Below, one piece after another: positions 1-8,376 of a DNA stretch of 64,000 nt. The notes beneath the pieces are model-generated. The model was not told the DNA's origin. It was given only the letters and a program-made list of their open reading frames with translations, and made no database searches. Positions within the stretch are counted from its first letter, which is position 1; each line of letters starts with the position of its first letter. Source of the stretch: Altibacter sp. HG106 (GTDB taxonomy: Bacteria > Bacteroidota > Bacteroidia > Flavobacteriales > Flavobacteriaceae); assembly GCF_028561755.1 (NCBI RefSeq), contig NZ_JAQQTD010000001.1:372001-436000 (forward strand). Direction: 5' to 3'. The position numbers and the translations under genes were made by a program.

Positions 1-487
1 TAGTACCCTGCGGAAAAGTAATAACCCACCCATCGTCGAGTGCCTTGCTGATATTGCTTACATCACTCATTTTCACCTGTCGATTCACCTCTTTCCCTTG
101 TGCGCGCCAGGTTCGTTCAATACTCACCGAACCGGCATAGGCTAAAATCTTAGGAAGCAATCCAGACTGCATGGTTTCTTTAGCTGCGACAAAATACAGG
201 TTCAGCTTGGGATTCCATAAATAACCAATATTCTTGATGCTATCTACGCGACCACTCAGGCTCGCATTAAACACATGGAACATGGCCACCACATCAGCAA
301 AATAAGTTTGATGGTTGGATACAAACAATACGTTGGTGTCGGGAAGGTTTTTGATGATCTCACTTCCGTCAATTTGCAACTGATTGAAGCCTTTAAAACG
401 ACGATGGGTTAATGCGCCCATGATACGAATAAGCCATTTTTTTAAGAAAAGTATGTGTCCGAACGGATTTTTTTTGAAAAGCCCCAT
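1..487 (-). CDS. PlsC-family lysophospholipid acyltransferase (3' end cut by window edge)
   Basis: An open frame runs leftward from an ATG at 485-487 off the window edge, giving 162 visible residues and no stop. It resembles 1-acyl-sn-glycerol-3-phosphate acyltransferases, which add the second acyl chain during phospholipid synthesis at the inner face of the cytoplasmic membrane. The visible signature is NHQTYFAD (about residues 58-65), the flavobacterial form of the acyltransferase NHx(4-5)D catalytic motif. Near the cut end comes FPQGT, matching the FPEGT substrate-binding motif. A basic stretch near the N-terminus (FLKKWLIRI) suits membrane association. The missing C-terminal part prevents a length comparison. 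Family assignment is firm; the exact acyl acceptor is unknown. Confidence 0.85.
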   Translation of the reverse strand, partial: MGLFKKNPFGHILFLKKWLIRIMGALTHRRFKGFNQLQIDGSEIIKNLPDTNVLFVSNHQTYFADVVAMFHVFNASLSGRVDSIKNIGYLWNPKLNLYFVAAKETMQSGLLPKILAYAGSVSIERTWRAQGKEVNRQVKMSDVSNISKALDDGWVITFPQGT

Positions 488-554
488 GTCTGCGTATTCT
501 AGACTGCATCTATTTCAGGAATTGCAGCCTGCAAAGATACAAAATTACGGTCCA

Positions 555-1196
555 TTAGTCTAATTGATGTAGCAAGCTACGTACCTCATTGAGCATCATT
601 GCGGTAGCGCCCCAAACAACGTGTCCGCCCAAAAGAAAGGCCGGAACCTGAATGTTGGTTGCATAGGATGTGGTGATTTGTTGTTCGATGAGTACTTCGG
701 GATCCAGAAACTCTCGCACCGGCACCTCAATAAGGGCTTCAACCTCCTCCTCTTGCGCGATAAATTGAGGGCGTTTTCGGGTGATCCCTAAATAAGGCTG
801 CACCACATAATGGCTCGGCGGAATGTAGATATCGGTGAGGGCGGTAACCACCTCGACTGACGCTATGGGAACCCCCACCTCCTCTTCGGTTTCTCTAAGT
901 GCCGTATCCTCTAAAGAGGTATCTTCTGGTTCTACCTTGCCCCCGGGAAAACCTACTTGGTTAGAATGCACCCCCTTATAGGTCTTTCTCAAAATAAGAA
1001 TCATGTGGGTTTCCTCTTTGGCACCGGGATAAAAGAGCACCATGACGGCCGCCTTCTTCGCTGTCTTCTGACGTTCGGCCTCACGTTTTAAGGCAATGAC
1101 ACGCTCGATAGGAGCCATTTCCACGTGTGCCGCTTCTCCCGGCAAACGCATCTGCGCAACTTTTACGATCTTTGCAGAAAATGCTTCAAATGTCAT
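555..1196 (-). CDS. Nudix hydrolase, CoA pyrophosphatase (NudL) type
   Basis: The 213-residue product has a Nudix domain over roughly residues 48-190. Residues 78-87 (SNQVGFPGGK), preceded by LRKTYKGVH, match the NuCoA motif that distinguishes coenzyme A diphosphatases. The Nudix helix follows (about 85-108) and ends in RETEEEVG, whose glutamates would bind the catalytic metal. The family hydrolyses CoA or its oxidised and acylated derivatives to 3',5'-ADP and phosphopantetheine in the cytoplasm. Length is normal. The ATG overlaps the start of the divergent cyclophilin gene by 7 bp, so both promoters must lie inside the opposite coding regions. Substrate is inferred from the motif. Confidence 0.88.
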   Translation of the reverse strand: MTFEAFSAKIVKVAQMRLPGEAAHVEMAPIERVIALKREAERQKTAKKAAVMVLFYPGAKEETHMILILRKTYKGVHSNQVGFPGGKVEPEDTSLEDTALRETEEEVGVPIASVEVVTALTDIYIPPSHYVVQPYLGITRKRPQFIAQEEEVEALIEVPVREFLDPEVLIEQQITTSYATNIQVPAFLLGGHVVWGATAMMLNEVRSLLHQLD

Positions 1197-1936
1197 ATCT
1201 AAAAAACCTCATTCGTTTTCTACTGGTATTCGTTGTTCTTTCCGCTTGCGGAGAACAAAAACAAAAAGAAGAGGCGTCTACCACTTCTTCCAGTATCAAA
1301 GATACGATAGTTTCGAAAGAGGACAAACCAGTAAACAAAGCCGAAAAAAGCGTTGATACTACCACTCAATTTCCGGAGCTTACCAATGACAATGTTATTG
1401 AGTTTTTGACACAATACGGAGCGAAAAACCCCGAAACTAAGGTTCGGGTCACCGCCTTTAATGGCGAATTCAAAGATAGCTTGGATATCGAACTGTACGA
1501 CGACACTCCGCTGCACCGCGCTAATTTTATCTACCTCACCAAACAGGGCTACTTCAATGAAACTTTTTTTCATCGAATCGTTCCCAATTTTATCATTCAA
1601 GGAGGAAATAGCGACAACGTTTCGACACCTAAGAAACGCGGCAGGATAGGTGATTATCTGCTGCCCGCTGAGTTAGACAACAATCGGGTGCATCGCTACG
1701 GAACGGTAAGTGGCGCGAAAGAATATCGGGAAAACCCGGGCAAACAAACCGCACCCTACGAGTTCTTTATCTTTCTCGGACCGCAGAGTGCTACCGGCCA
1801 CTTAAACGGGAATTACACCATTTTTGGACGGGTGACACGAAATATGGAGTTGGTGGAGAAGATCGCTAACCTACCGCATGATGATGGCGATTGGCCCTTG
1901 CGGAATGTTTACATTACCGCCAAAGTAATGGAGTGA
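1190..1936 (+). CDS. Cyclophilin-type peptidyl-prolyl isomerase lipoprotein
   Basis: The 248-residue product starts at ATG 1190, chosen because it gives a clean lipoprotein signal: a hydrophobic stretch followed by LSAC with the lipidated cysteine at residue 20. A longer frame from 1127 would bury that signal. After a low-complexity linker (about 21-60), a cyclophilin domain covers about 88-246. FFHRIVPNFIIQGG (126-139) corresponds to the active-site FHRVIPxFMIQGG block, and GHLNGNYTIFGRV (203-215) to the conserved C-terminal block. It would catalyse proline cis-trans isomerisation during folding of exported proteins, anchored to a membrane facing the periplasm. The catalytic arginine (R129) is present. 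Confidence 0.9.
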   Translation: MSYLKNLIRFLLVFVVLSACGEQKQKEEASTTSSSIKDTIVSKEDKPVNKAEKSVDTTTQFPELTNDNVIEFLTQYGAKNPETKVRVTAFNGEFKDSLDIELYDDTPLHRANFIYLTKQGYFNETFFHRIVPNFIIQGGNSDNVSTPKKRGRIGDYLLPAELDNNRVHRYGTVSGAKEYRENPGKQTAPYEFFIFLGPQSATGHLNGNYTIFGRVTRNMELVEKIANLPHDDGDWPLRNVYITAKVME

Positions 1937-2028
1937 TTTTTACGATTTTACAATGCTTCTTAACGCATATCCAGTTTTTGCCCACGGATATTGATTGACT
2001 ATTGTTTCCAATACATGATCTATAGAAA

Positions 2029-2074
2029 TTAAGGTTTCAACGTGCTACAAAGCGTGGCATTTAATAAACCTTAA
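2029..2074 (+). repeat. Inverted repeat in the leader of the GIGT-repeat gene
   Basis: TTAAGGTTT (2029-2037) and AAACCTTAA (2066-2074) are perfect 9-bp inverted arms separated by 28 bp. They end 12 bp before the ATG at 2087. They could form a leader hairpin or be a protein-binding site. No T-run follows, so a simple terminator for the upstream gene is unlikely. Confidence 0.4.
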
Positions 2075-2086
2075 CACATTTAGATC

Positions 2087-3271
2087 ATGAAAAAATTAGT
2101 ATTATTCTCACTACTGTTTGCTACCGGGATTACGGTACAGGCACAACAATTTACCAACCTCTTCACTCCCACTGGAACCGGATATTCCATAGACTACAAC
2201 ACCTCTTATAATACCGGTTATGAGATCATTTCTGAAAATGCAAGCGGAGATGAAATATTGGCGTTTCGTCATTTCAACAATGGTCCCAGCAGAGGCAGTG
2301 TTATCATGGCGTTTAACAGCAACTATTTAGGAATTGGCACAATTGATCCACAACAGAAGCTTCACGTAAACGGAAACAGCTACTTTTCCGGTAAAATTGG
2401 TATTGGCACCTCAACCCCTTCTACCTTATTGGATATTCGCAATAACGATAATCCATCTACAAAAATTTATAACACCAGTAATGGAAGCTGGTTAGACCTG
2501 GGAATTTCTAATTGCAATGGTTGCTTTTCGAACCTATCGACCGATGGAGATGTTGTGCTAAGAGCCTACGCCAATGGAGACGACCTTGTGATTACGAATC
2601 AGAGTGATGGAGAAATTATCTTCGGAAATGGCTATTCAGGGAGTGAAGCGAAGCGAATGGTATTAAACACCAATGGTGATTTCGGAATTGGAACCACTTC
2701 ACCACAGGAACGCCTTCATGTGAATGGTAATATTCTTTGGGGTACCAATAGCACCGCGAAACTAACCGGTGATCAAGGAGGAAGTATCAAACTTGGAGGA
2801 GCCAGTTCTTCGGCAACTCCTTATTTAGACTTTAACAATGCCTCCAGTTCTTCTTACGACGCAAGACTAGTATTAACGGGTGATAATAAACTTGCACTCC
2901 AAGGAGCCAGCCTTGGTATTGGAACGAACAATCCTGACGAGAAATTAACCGTAAAAGGGAAGATTCATGCCGAAGAGGTTAGAATTGATCTCAGTGTGCC
3001 TGCAGATTATGTTTTTCAATCATATTATACAGGAGCTTCCGACCTAAAATCAGATTACGCGATGCCTACCCTAGAGGAAGTGGAAGCCTTCGCGAAAAAG
3101 AATCACCACCTACCCAATATTCCTTCCGCGGCTAGCATACAAGAAAACGGACTATCAGTAGGAGAAATGACAAATCTTCTACTTGAGAAAATAGAGGAAC
3201 TTACCCTGTATACGATCGAGCAGGAGAAACGGATCAACCGTTTGGAGAAAGAATTAAGAACGCAACGATAA
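2087..3271 (+). CDS. Secreted tail-fibre-like protein with GIGT repeats and coiled-coil C-terminus
   Basis: The 394-residue protein starts with a Sec signal peptide (MKKLVLFSLLFATG, cut near VQAQQ). Four short units of the form (L/I/F)GIGTxxPxxxLxVxG recur (GIGTIDPQQKLHVNG, GIGTSTPSTLLDI, GIGTTSPQERLHVNG, GIGTNNPDEKLTVKG), typical of trimeric fibre and adhesin-like surface proteins. The C-terminus has the common Bacteroidetes module with HHLPNIPSA, then EMTNLLLEKIEELTLY and a charged coiled coil to the end; this module resembles the region around endosialidase-chaperone domains. No type IX sorting domain is visible. It lies 23 bp upstream of the metzincin gene and is probably co-transcribed. 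Function in attachment or cell-surface structure is inferred. Confidence 0.75.
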   Translation: MKKLVLFSLLFATGITVQAQQFTNLFTPTGTGYSIDYNTSYNTGYEIISENASGDEILAFRHFNNGPSRGSVIMAFNSNYLGIGTIDPQQKLHVNGNSYFSGKIGIGTSTPSTLLDIRNNDNPSTKIYNTSNGSWLDLGISNCNGCFSNLSTDGDVVLRAYANGDDLVITNQSDGEIIFGNGYSGSEAKRMVLNTNGDFGIGTTSPQERLHVNGNILWGTNSTAKLTGDQGGSIKLGGASSSATPYLDFNNASSSSYDARLVLTGDNKLALQGASLGIGTNNPDEKLTVKGKIHAEEVRIDLSVPADYVFQSYYTGASDLKSDYAMPTLEEVEAFAKKNHHLPNIPSAASIQENGLSVGEMTNLLLEKIEELTLYTIEQEKRINRLEKELRTQR

Positions 3272-3294
3272 TTTGCTGCTTAAATCTGATTCCG

Positions 3295-5121
3295 ATGAAT
3301 TACAAAACAAGAATTATTACAACTGTGGTGCTATTTGCATCCTTTTGTTTGACATATGCACAACAAAGTGTCTTAAACTCTTTAGTTGAGCAAGAACGAG
3401 CTCGTGGAAAAGACTTTATATCTATTCCAGACCTGTTTATCCCAACGAGTGGTAAATCAGAAAATGACGCTTTTTATGCGGAAAGCGATGTCACCTATCT
3501 TTCAGCAACTATTAATTTAGATGCGTTTTCCAGCCGAACGGTTAGTGTGACAATACCTTCAAACACCTATGGAACACTTACACTCGACCTTGTTGAAGCA
3601 CCTGATACGTTTTATGAATTCACGGTGAGAACGAGCTCTGGTAACTCTTATGAAGTAGATCGTTCTACCATGCGGCATTACAGAGGAATTGTAAGAGGCA
3701 GGCCAGGAAGTGTTGTTGCTCTTAGTGTTTTCGAGGATGACGTGATGGGATTGATATCCGTTCCTAGTATAGGTAACCTGAATCTTGGAAAGGTAGAAGG
3801 GGAGGCCAATCTTTACACGCTCTATAATGATGGAAACTTAAAAGGTGAATTGCAGAACTTTTGTGAGACTATACATGAAGAAGAAACTAAGGAGTACACC
3901 CGGGAACAATTGTTTGAATCTCAGCGGCAGCGTTCCTTAGACAATTGTGTGCGAATGTATTTTGAAACTGAATACGACATGTATCAACAATTGGGTGGTG
4001 TATCTCAGGTTCAAAATTACGTTACGGGAATTTTCAACGAAGTAGCCACCTTGTATTTGAATGAGTCTATAAATACCATTATTTCAGAAATATTCGTTTG
4101 GACGAGTCCTGACCCATATACCGGGTCTAATACAGGGACGTTATTAAGTCAGTTCCAGAGTAATACTTCCTCCCTTAATGGAGATTTGGGACAACTCTTA
4201 ACTTTCCGAAGCGTTGGGGGTGGTAGAGCTGCGGGATTTGACGGTATTTGCAACACCAATGTTAACGCTAGCTTAGCCGTGTCTGGAATTTATTCCTATT
4301 ATAGCACCGTGCCCACCTATAGTTGGACTATCATGGTAGTTACGCATGAGTTTGGACACTTGTTTGGATCAAGGCATACCCATGCCTGTGTTTGGAATGG
4401 TAACAATACTGCCATTGATGGATGTGCAGGATCTACGGAAGGGAGTTGTTCGCTTCCTGGAATACCGTCGAATGGAGGAACTATTATGAGTTACTGTCAT
4501 CTTACTTCAGCGGGAATCAATCTGTCATTAGGATTTGGACCCCAGCCTGGTAACGTGATACGAAATGAAGTAATTAATGGGAACTGTCTAACCGAGTGTA
4601 ATACCTGTCCAACCGATTTAACTATTACAGCAAATGTATTTGCAGGGCAAACGGACACACAAAGTGCTTCAAATAATATTTTTGCTACGAACAAGGTGTA
4701 TAATAGTGCCACCGCCTCCTATGACGCTGGTAGTACCTTATACCTTAAACCAGGCTTTCGAGCCTTTTCTGGGAGTAATTTTCACGGATATATTGAAGGA
4801 TGTGAAGAGGGCTTTGTAGATGGTGACGGCAATCAATTGTCACATGAGTTAGTGAATTCAATCAAAGATCAGAAGGATCTAGTGAACCTCTTCCTATATC
4901 CCAATCCAACACGCGGTTCATTTATCATCCAAAGTAAGGTACCTATTAGTTATTGGAAGATTATGAATCAATTTGGAAATATTCAACAAAGAGCCACTAT
5001 GAATGGCCATGATCAAACGAGTGCCGAAGTAGACCTCAGTCAATTCCCCACAGGCGTCTATTTTGTTACCGTTACCCTCGCCAATGGCGAGATAATTAAC
5101 AAAACACTTATCAAAGAATAA
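3295..5121 (+). CDS. Secreted metzincin (M12B/reprolysin-like) metalloprotease with type IX sorting domain
   Basis: The 608-residue protein has a signal peptide (cut after about residue 22, TYAQQ) and an N-terminal propeptide-like region to about residue 200. The zinc protease domain carries HEFGHLFGSRH at 351-361, the HExxHxxGxxH zinc motif, and a Met-turn IMSYC near 397-401, placing it among metzincins. The last 80 residues (LYPNPTRGSF ... GVYFVTVTLANGE) are a type A T9SS C-terminal sorting domain, so export across the outer membrane and surface release or anchoring are expected. The cysteine-rich region between protease and CTD is not recognised. Substrates are unknown. It follows the GIGT-repeat gene and ends at a bidirectional terminator. 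Confidence 0.9.
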   Translation: MNYKTRIITTVVLFASFCLTYAQQSVLNSLVEQERARGKDFISIPDLFIPTSGKSENDAFYAESDVTYLSATINLDAFSSRTVSVTIPSNTYGTLTLDLVEAPDTFYEFTVRTSSGNSYEVDRSTMRHYRGIVRGRPGSVVALSVFEDDVMGLISVPSIGNLNLGKVEGEANLYTLYNDGNLKGELQNFCETIHEEETKEYTREQLFESQRQRSLDNCVRMYFETEYDMYQQLGGVSQVQNYVTGIFNEVATLYLNESINTIISEIFVWTSPDPYTGSNTGTLLSQFQSNTSSLNGDLGQLLTFRSVGGGRAAGFDGICNTNVNASLAVSGIYSYYSTVPTYSWTIMVVTHEFGHLFGSRHTHACVWNGNNTAIDGCAGSTEGSCSLPGIPSNGGTIMSYCHLTSAGINLSLGFGPQPGNVIRNEVINGNCLTECNTCPTDLTITANVFAGQTDTQSASNNIFATNKVYNSATASYDAGSTLYLKPGFRAFSGSNFHGYIEGCEEGFVDGDGNQLSHELVNSIKDQKDLVNLFLYPNPTRGSFIIQSKVPISYWKIMNQFGNIQQRATMNGHDQTSAEVDLSQFPTGVYFVTVTLANGEIINKTLIKE

Positions 5122-5153
5122 TTCGATAGTTAGTTAGTTGATATGTAGTTTTC

Positions 5154-5182
5154 AAAAGAGTGGTGTACGCCACTCTTTTTTT
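5154..5182. terminator. Bidirectional intrinsic terminator
   Basis: AAGAGTGG (5156-5163) pairs with CCACTCTT (5170-5177) around a 6-base loop, with an A-run before and a T-run after. It sits between two convergent genes, so it can serve both strands. Confidence 0.85.
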
Positions 5183-5792
5183 ATGAATTGTCACGATACA
5201 CCGAGGGCAATGACACATTAAAGGTAACCGCCAAGAGTCGGACGGTTATCACCATCGATCCCGAAAGGATGACCACCCAATTTACCGACAAAGGGGTCTG
5301 TAAGAGCAAGAAATAGGTAAGTCCGCCTACAATACACGCCGTTGCATAGATTTCCTTTCGGAAGATAATAGGAATCTCATTACACAGAATATCACGAATG
5401 ACGCCTCCAAAACAAGCCGACAAGGTTCCTAGCGCGATACAAATGATGGGAGGAAAGCCGGCGGCGATCCCCTTTTCTACTCCCAATACGGTGTAGAGTC
5501 CGATGCCAATAGTATCAAACAGAAACAACGAGCGCCGTACATAGCTCAATTTTCTTCGGAAGATGACCGCAAGTATCGATGCAATTATAATCAAATAAAG
5601 ATACGTCAGGTTTCGCATCCAGGCGATGTTCGCGTCTATTAACACATCTCGCAAGGTTCCCCCTCCTACGGCAGTGACAAAGGCAATAATTAAAATTCCG
5701 AAGGCATCCAGGCGTTTCTTCATGGCCGTGAGCACACCCGAAACAGCAAATGAAATGGTTCCCAGAATATCGATGACCAAAAATAAATCCAT
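5181..5792 (-). CDS. TRIC-like channel / UPF0126 membrane protein (YicG family)
   Basis: The 203-residue, very hydrophobic product has about seven membrane segments and two internal repeats. Each repeat carries the UPF0126 signature: GGGTLRDVLI in the first half and FGGVIRDILCNEIP in the second. This family is related to trimeric intracellular cation channels and the glycine-linked YicG proteins; it probably forms a homotrimeric ion channel in the cytoplasmic membrane. Length is normal. It lies 3 bp downstream of the RDD gene on the same strand, suggesting one transcript. Transported ion and physiological role are not visible. Confidence 0.85.
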   Translation of the reverse strand: MDLFLVIDILGTISFAVSGVLTAMKKRLDAFGILIIAFVTAVGGGTLRDVLIDANIAWMRNLTYLYLIIIASILAVIFRRKLSYVRRSLFLFDTIGIGLYTVLGVEKGIAAGFPPIICIALGTLSACFGGVIRDILCNEIPIIFRKEIYATACIVGGLTYFLLLQTPLSVNWVVILSGSMVITVRLLAVTFNVSLPSVYRDNS

Positions 5793-5795
5793 AGA

Positions 5796-6512
5796 TTACA
5801 TATTTTGTGTGTAGTAGTTGTAATCTTTGATGACCTTATCTACAAATTCGATGGGGCGTTCTTCAAAGGTAACTTCCATAAGTTTCGATATCCTTTCGGA
5901 AAGTCTTAGAATGACGTTGTGGTTTCCGTTGTATTTCGCCTCCTGAAAGACATTCTTAATGGTGTCCATTTCGTGATCCCTAAAAATGGTGACTTGTGGA
6001 TATTTAGGCGCGTAGTCTTCGGGGATATCCATTAATATAGTTTGTGAAAAGGATACGGTTTTCTTTTCGCTGATCACCGTGGTCGTCGCGGCAATATCGC
6101 CCAATCGCTGTCCCTTTCCGTTCAGCAAAATAGTAACCAAGGCAAGCGCTCCGCTGGTTAGGGAAATATCAATCATTCGAAGGAGCCAGCGCAGTAAGAA
6201 ATTGGAAAAGGCCGGCTTGGAGCCGTCTAACATCACCACGCGAAGTTTAAAGACTGCCTTTCCAGGGCTTCTTCCATCCCAGAACATCTCAAATAATAAA
6301 TGATATAGGAATATGGGCAAGCCAACTGCCAGAATAAATACCCAAAAGATGTCGTCTCCAAAAGAGATGGTGCTAAACGAAACCGAAATGATAATAATAT
6401 AAATCGCTAAAATAATCGAATCGATGAGATACGCTAAAATGCGATCGCCTACTCCCGCAACGTTTTGCATGATGTTGACATTTTGGGCGGTTTCTATTTG
6501 AAAATTATCCAT
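5796..6512 (-). CDS. RDD-family membrane protein
   Basis: The 238-residue product is started at ATG 6512 (MDNFQIETAQ); a longer frame begins upstream but would overlap the divergent gene's start. An RDD domain spans about residues 17-150: GVGDRILAYLID at the first membrane helix supplies the R and D residues, FWDGRSPGKAVFKLRVV is the second conserved block, and a third helix ends in GKGQRLGDIAATTTV. A soluble C-terminal tail of about 80 residues follows. RDD genes of this type commonly sit beside SpoIIM/MoxR loci, as here, where it starts 33 bp from the divergent SpoIIM-like gene. Proposed roles in ion or solute transport are not established. Confidence 0.87.
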   Translation of the reverse strand: MDNFQIETAQNVNIMQNVAGVGDRILAYLIDSIILAIYIIIISVSFSTISFGDDIFWVFILAVGLPIFLYHLLFEMFWDGRSPGKAVFKLRVVMLDGSKPAFSNFLLRWLLRMIDISLTSGALALVTILLNGKGQRLGDIAATTTVISEKKTVSFSQTILMDIPEDYAPKYPQVTIFRDHEMDTIKNVFQEAKYNGNHNVILRLSERISKLMEVTFEERPIEFVDKVIKDYNYYTQNM

Positions 6513-6545
6513 GAATACTGTTTCTTTGAAAAAAAAGGCGATTCG

Positions 6546-7517
6546 ATGCGTGAAGCGGCATTTGCGAAACAAAATAAAGACAAATGGTTAAAATTTGAAA
6601 ATGTTCTTCGGAATAATGTCGCCATGGATCCCGATGAGCTTAGTGCCCTGTATATTGAAGTAACCGATCACTTGAGCTACGCGCGAACGTTTTATCCTAA
6701 AAGCAATACCTTACGCTATCTCAACGGACTCTCCATACTGGCGCATCAAAAAATTTACAAAACCAAACGCGAGTCGCGAAAACGGTTCATCACTTTTTAC
6801 ACTCAGGAATTCCCACTCTTCTTTGCGCAATATCACAAGCAATTGCTGATTACCTTTTTAGTCTTTTTACTTTTTACTGTTGTGGGTGCTTATTCCAGTG
6901 CTACCGATGGTGACTTTGTAAGACTTATTCTTGGTGACGGCTATGTGAATATGACGCTAGATAATATTGAACGAGGCGATCCTATGGCGGTCTACAAAGA
7001 CATGAATGAAATGAATATGTTTTTGGGAATCACCATTAACAACATTCGAGTAGCCCTCACGGCCTTTGCATACGGACTCTTATTAAGCTTAGGTACCCTG
7101 TATATTATCATGCGAAATGCCATCATGCTGGGAAGCTTCCAATACTTCTTCTATGACCAAGGATTACTGTGGGAATCGGCACGCACCATTTGGATTCATG
7201 GCACCATCGAGATCTCTGTGATCATTATCGCCGGAACAGCCGGGCTCGTGCTTGGAAACAGCATCCTTTTTCCGAAAACCTATACCCGCCTACAGTCTTT
7301 TGTACGAGGTGCAAAAGACGGATTGAAAATCTTACTGAGCACCGTTCCGTTTTTTATTATCGCAGGCTTTTTAGAAGGTTTTGTCACACGCCATACCGAA
7401 ATGCACGATGCCCTGGCCATTTTTATCATTGGAGCCTCACTGAGCCTCATCGTTTTTTATTATATCCTGTACCCCATTTACTTAAAAAGAAATCATGCAA
7501 GAAGCCATACGCTTTAA
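6546..7517 (+). CDS. SpoIIM/DUF95-like integral membrane protein
   Basis: The 323-residue product is started at ATG 6546 (MREAAFAKQN), just after a purine-rich stretch; the longer frame from 6465 runs into the divergent RDD coding region. An N-terminal soluble part (about 1-95) precedes five or so membrane helices. The segment with NNIRVALTAFAYGLLLSLGT and IHGTIEISVIIIAG matches SpoIIM/DUF95 family members, which in non-sporulating bacteria sit next to RDD and MoxR genes. The gene opens a six-gene operon whose members overlap by 23, 8, 8, 14 and 1 bp. Its role is unknown; a membrane complex with its neighbours is inferred. Confidence 0.85.
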   Translation: MREAAFAKQNKDKWLKFENVLRNNVAMDPDELSALYIEVTDHLSYARTFYPKSNTLRYLNGLSILAHQKIYKTKRESRKRFITFYTQEFPLFFAQYHKQLLITFLVFLLFTVVGAYSSATDGDFVRLILGDGYVNMTLDNIERGDPMAVYKDMNEMNMFLGITINNIRVALTAFAYGLLLSLGTLYIIMRNAIMLGSFQYFFYDQGLLWESARTIWIHGTIEISVIIIAGTAGLVLGNSILFPKTYTRLQSFVRGAKDGLKILLSTVPFFIIAGFLEGFVTRHTEMHDALAIFIIGASLSLIVFYYILYPIYLKRNHARSHTL

Positions 7518-8376
7518 GAAGCAACGCGACCTCGGCGCCATTTTAACCGATACCTTTAAATTCATTCGTCTGGAGTGGAGATCACTTTTTTCCTTGATCC
7601 TCCGTCTCGCAGGACCTGCCCTTCTATTAGTAGTGCTCGCTTATATTTTTTACATGCAATCTACTTTGGGGAGCATCGGAGTATTAGACCCGTATAATTC
7701 GGGTACCCTTGGCGTTACCGTATTATTGGCCTTAGGCACCCTTGTGATCGCCGCCATTATTTATTACGCCTTACTCTATGGAACCATTTTGCACTATATA
7801 AAATCGTATATCGAAAACGATGGGATAGTCGATATTCCCGTGGTGAAAGCACGGGTTCGTCAAAGTTTTTGGAGCCTTATTGGGTTGAATTTGCTTATTG
7901 GCCTTATTGTGGGGGTCGGACTCGTTTTTTGTTTCATTCCCGGAATATACCTGGGTACCGTTTTGGCCAGTGGATTCGCCGTGCTCATTTTTGAACGAAG
8001 AGATGTGACCGATACCATCAGTTATTGTTTCGACCTTATCAAAAACGAATGGTGGATGACTTTCGCAACCTTCCTTGTACTAGGAATTTTGTACTATATC
8101 ATTGCGATTATCTTTCAGGTACCGCAGTATATCTATTTCTTCATTAAAGGTTTTGCCATGGCCGAAGAGTTTTCAGGAAGCGATCCATCGTCTATGTTCG
8201 ATTGGGTGTATATGTCACTCAGCACAGTAGGTATGATCGCCAATTACTTATTGCAAAGTATTTTAATCATCGGTACGGTCTTCGTGTACTTCAACCTAAA
8301 CGAGAAAAAGCATTTCTCCGGAACCATGGAAACCATCGATCAATTAGGGCAAGATACTACCAACCATCATGCGTAG
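7495..8376 (+). CDS. Multi-pass membrane protein of the MoxR operon
   Basis: The 293-residue protein has a short soluble N-terminus (MQEAIRFKKQRDLGAIL) and about six hydrophobic segments, with a central hydrophilic loop at about 100-125. It overlaps the SpoIIM-like gene by 23 bp and the DUF4129 gene by 8 bp, so translation is probably coupled. It resembles glycerophosphoryl-diester-phosphodiesterase-type membrane domain proteins and DUF4013-like proteins only loosely, and I cannot name a family with confidence. Its position in every-gene-overlapping synteny suggests it belongs to the same membrane complex as the SpoIIM-like and DUF4129 proteins. Confidence 0.75.
   Translation: MQEAIRFKKQRDLGAILTDTFKFIRLEWRSLFSLILRLAGPALLLVVLAYIFYMQSTLGSIGVLDPYNSGTLGVTVLLALGTLVIAAIIYYALLYGTILHYIKSYIENDGIVDIPVVKARVRQSFWSLIGLNLLIGLIVGVGLVFCFIPGIYLGTVLASGFAVLIFERRDVTDTISYCFDLIKNEWWMTFATFLVLGILYYIIAIIFQVPQYIYFFIKGFAMAEEFSGSDPSSMFDWVYMSLSTVGMIANYLLQSILIIGTVFVYFNLNEKKHFSGTMETIDQLGQDTTNHHA

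Noticed and set aside
2087-3271. The GIGT units as a DNA tandem repeat array
   Set aside because: The units are similar only at the protein level, are unevenly spaced and do not form direct DNA repeats.
6465-6545. An N-terminal extension of the SpoIIM-like gene
   Set aside because: It would overlap the start of the divergent RDD gene and lacks resemblance to the family; ATG 6546 gives the normal length.
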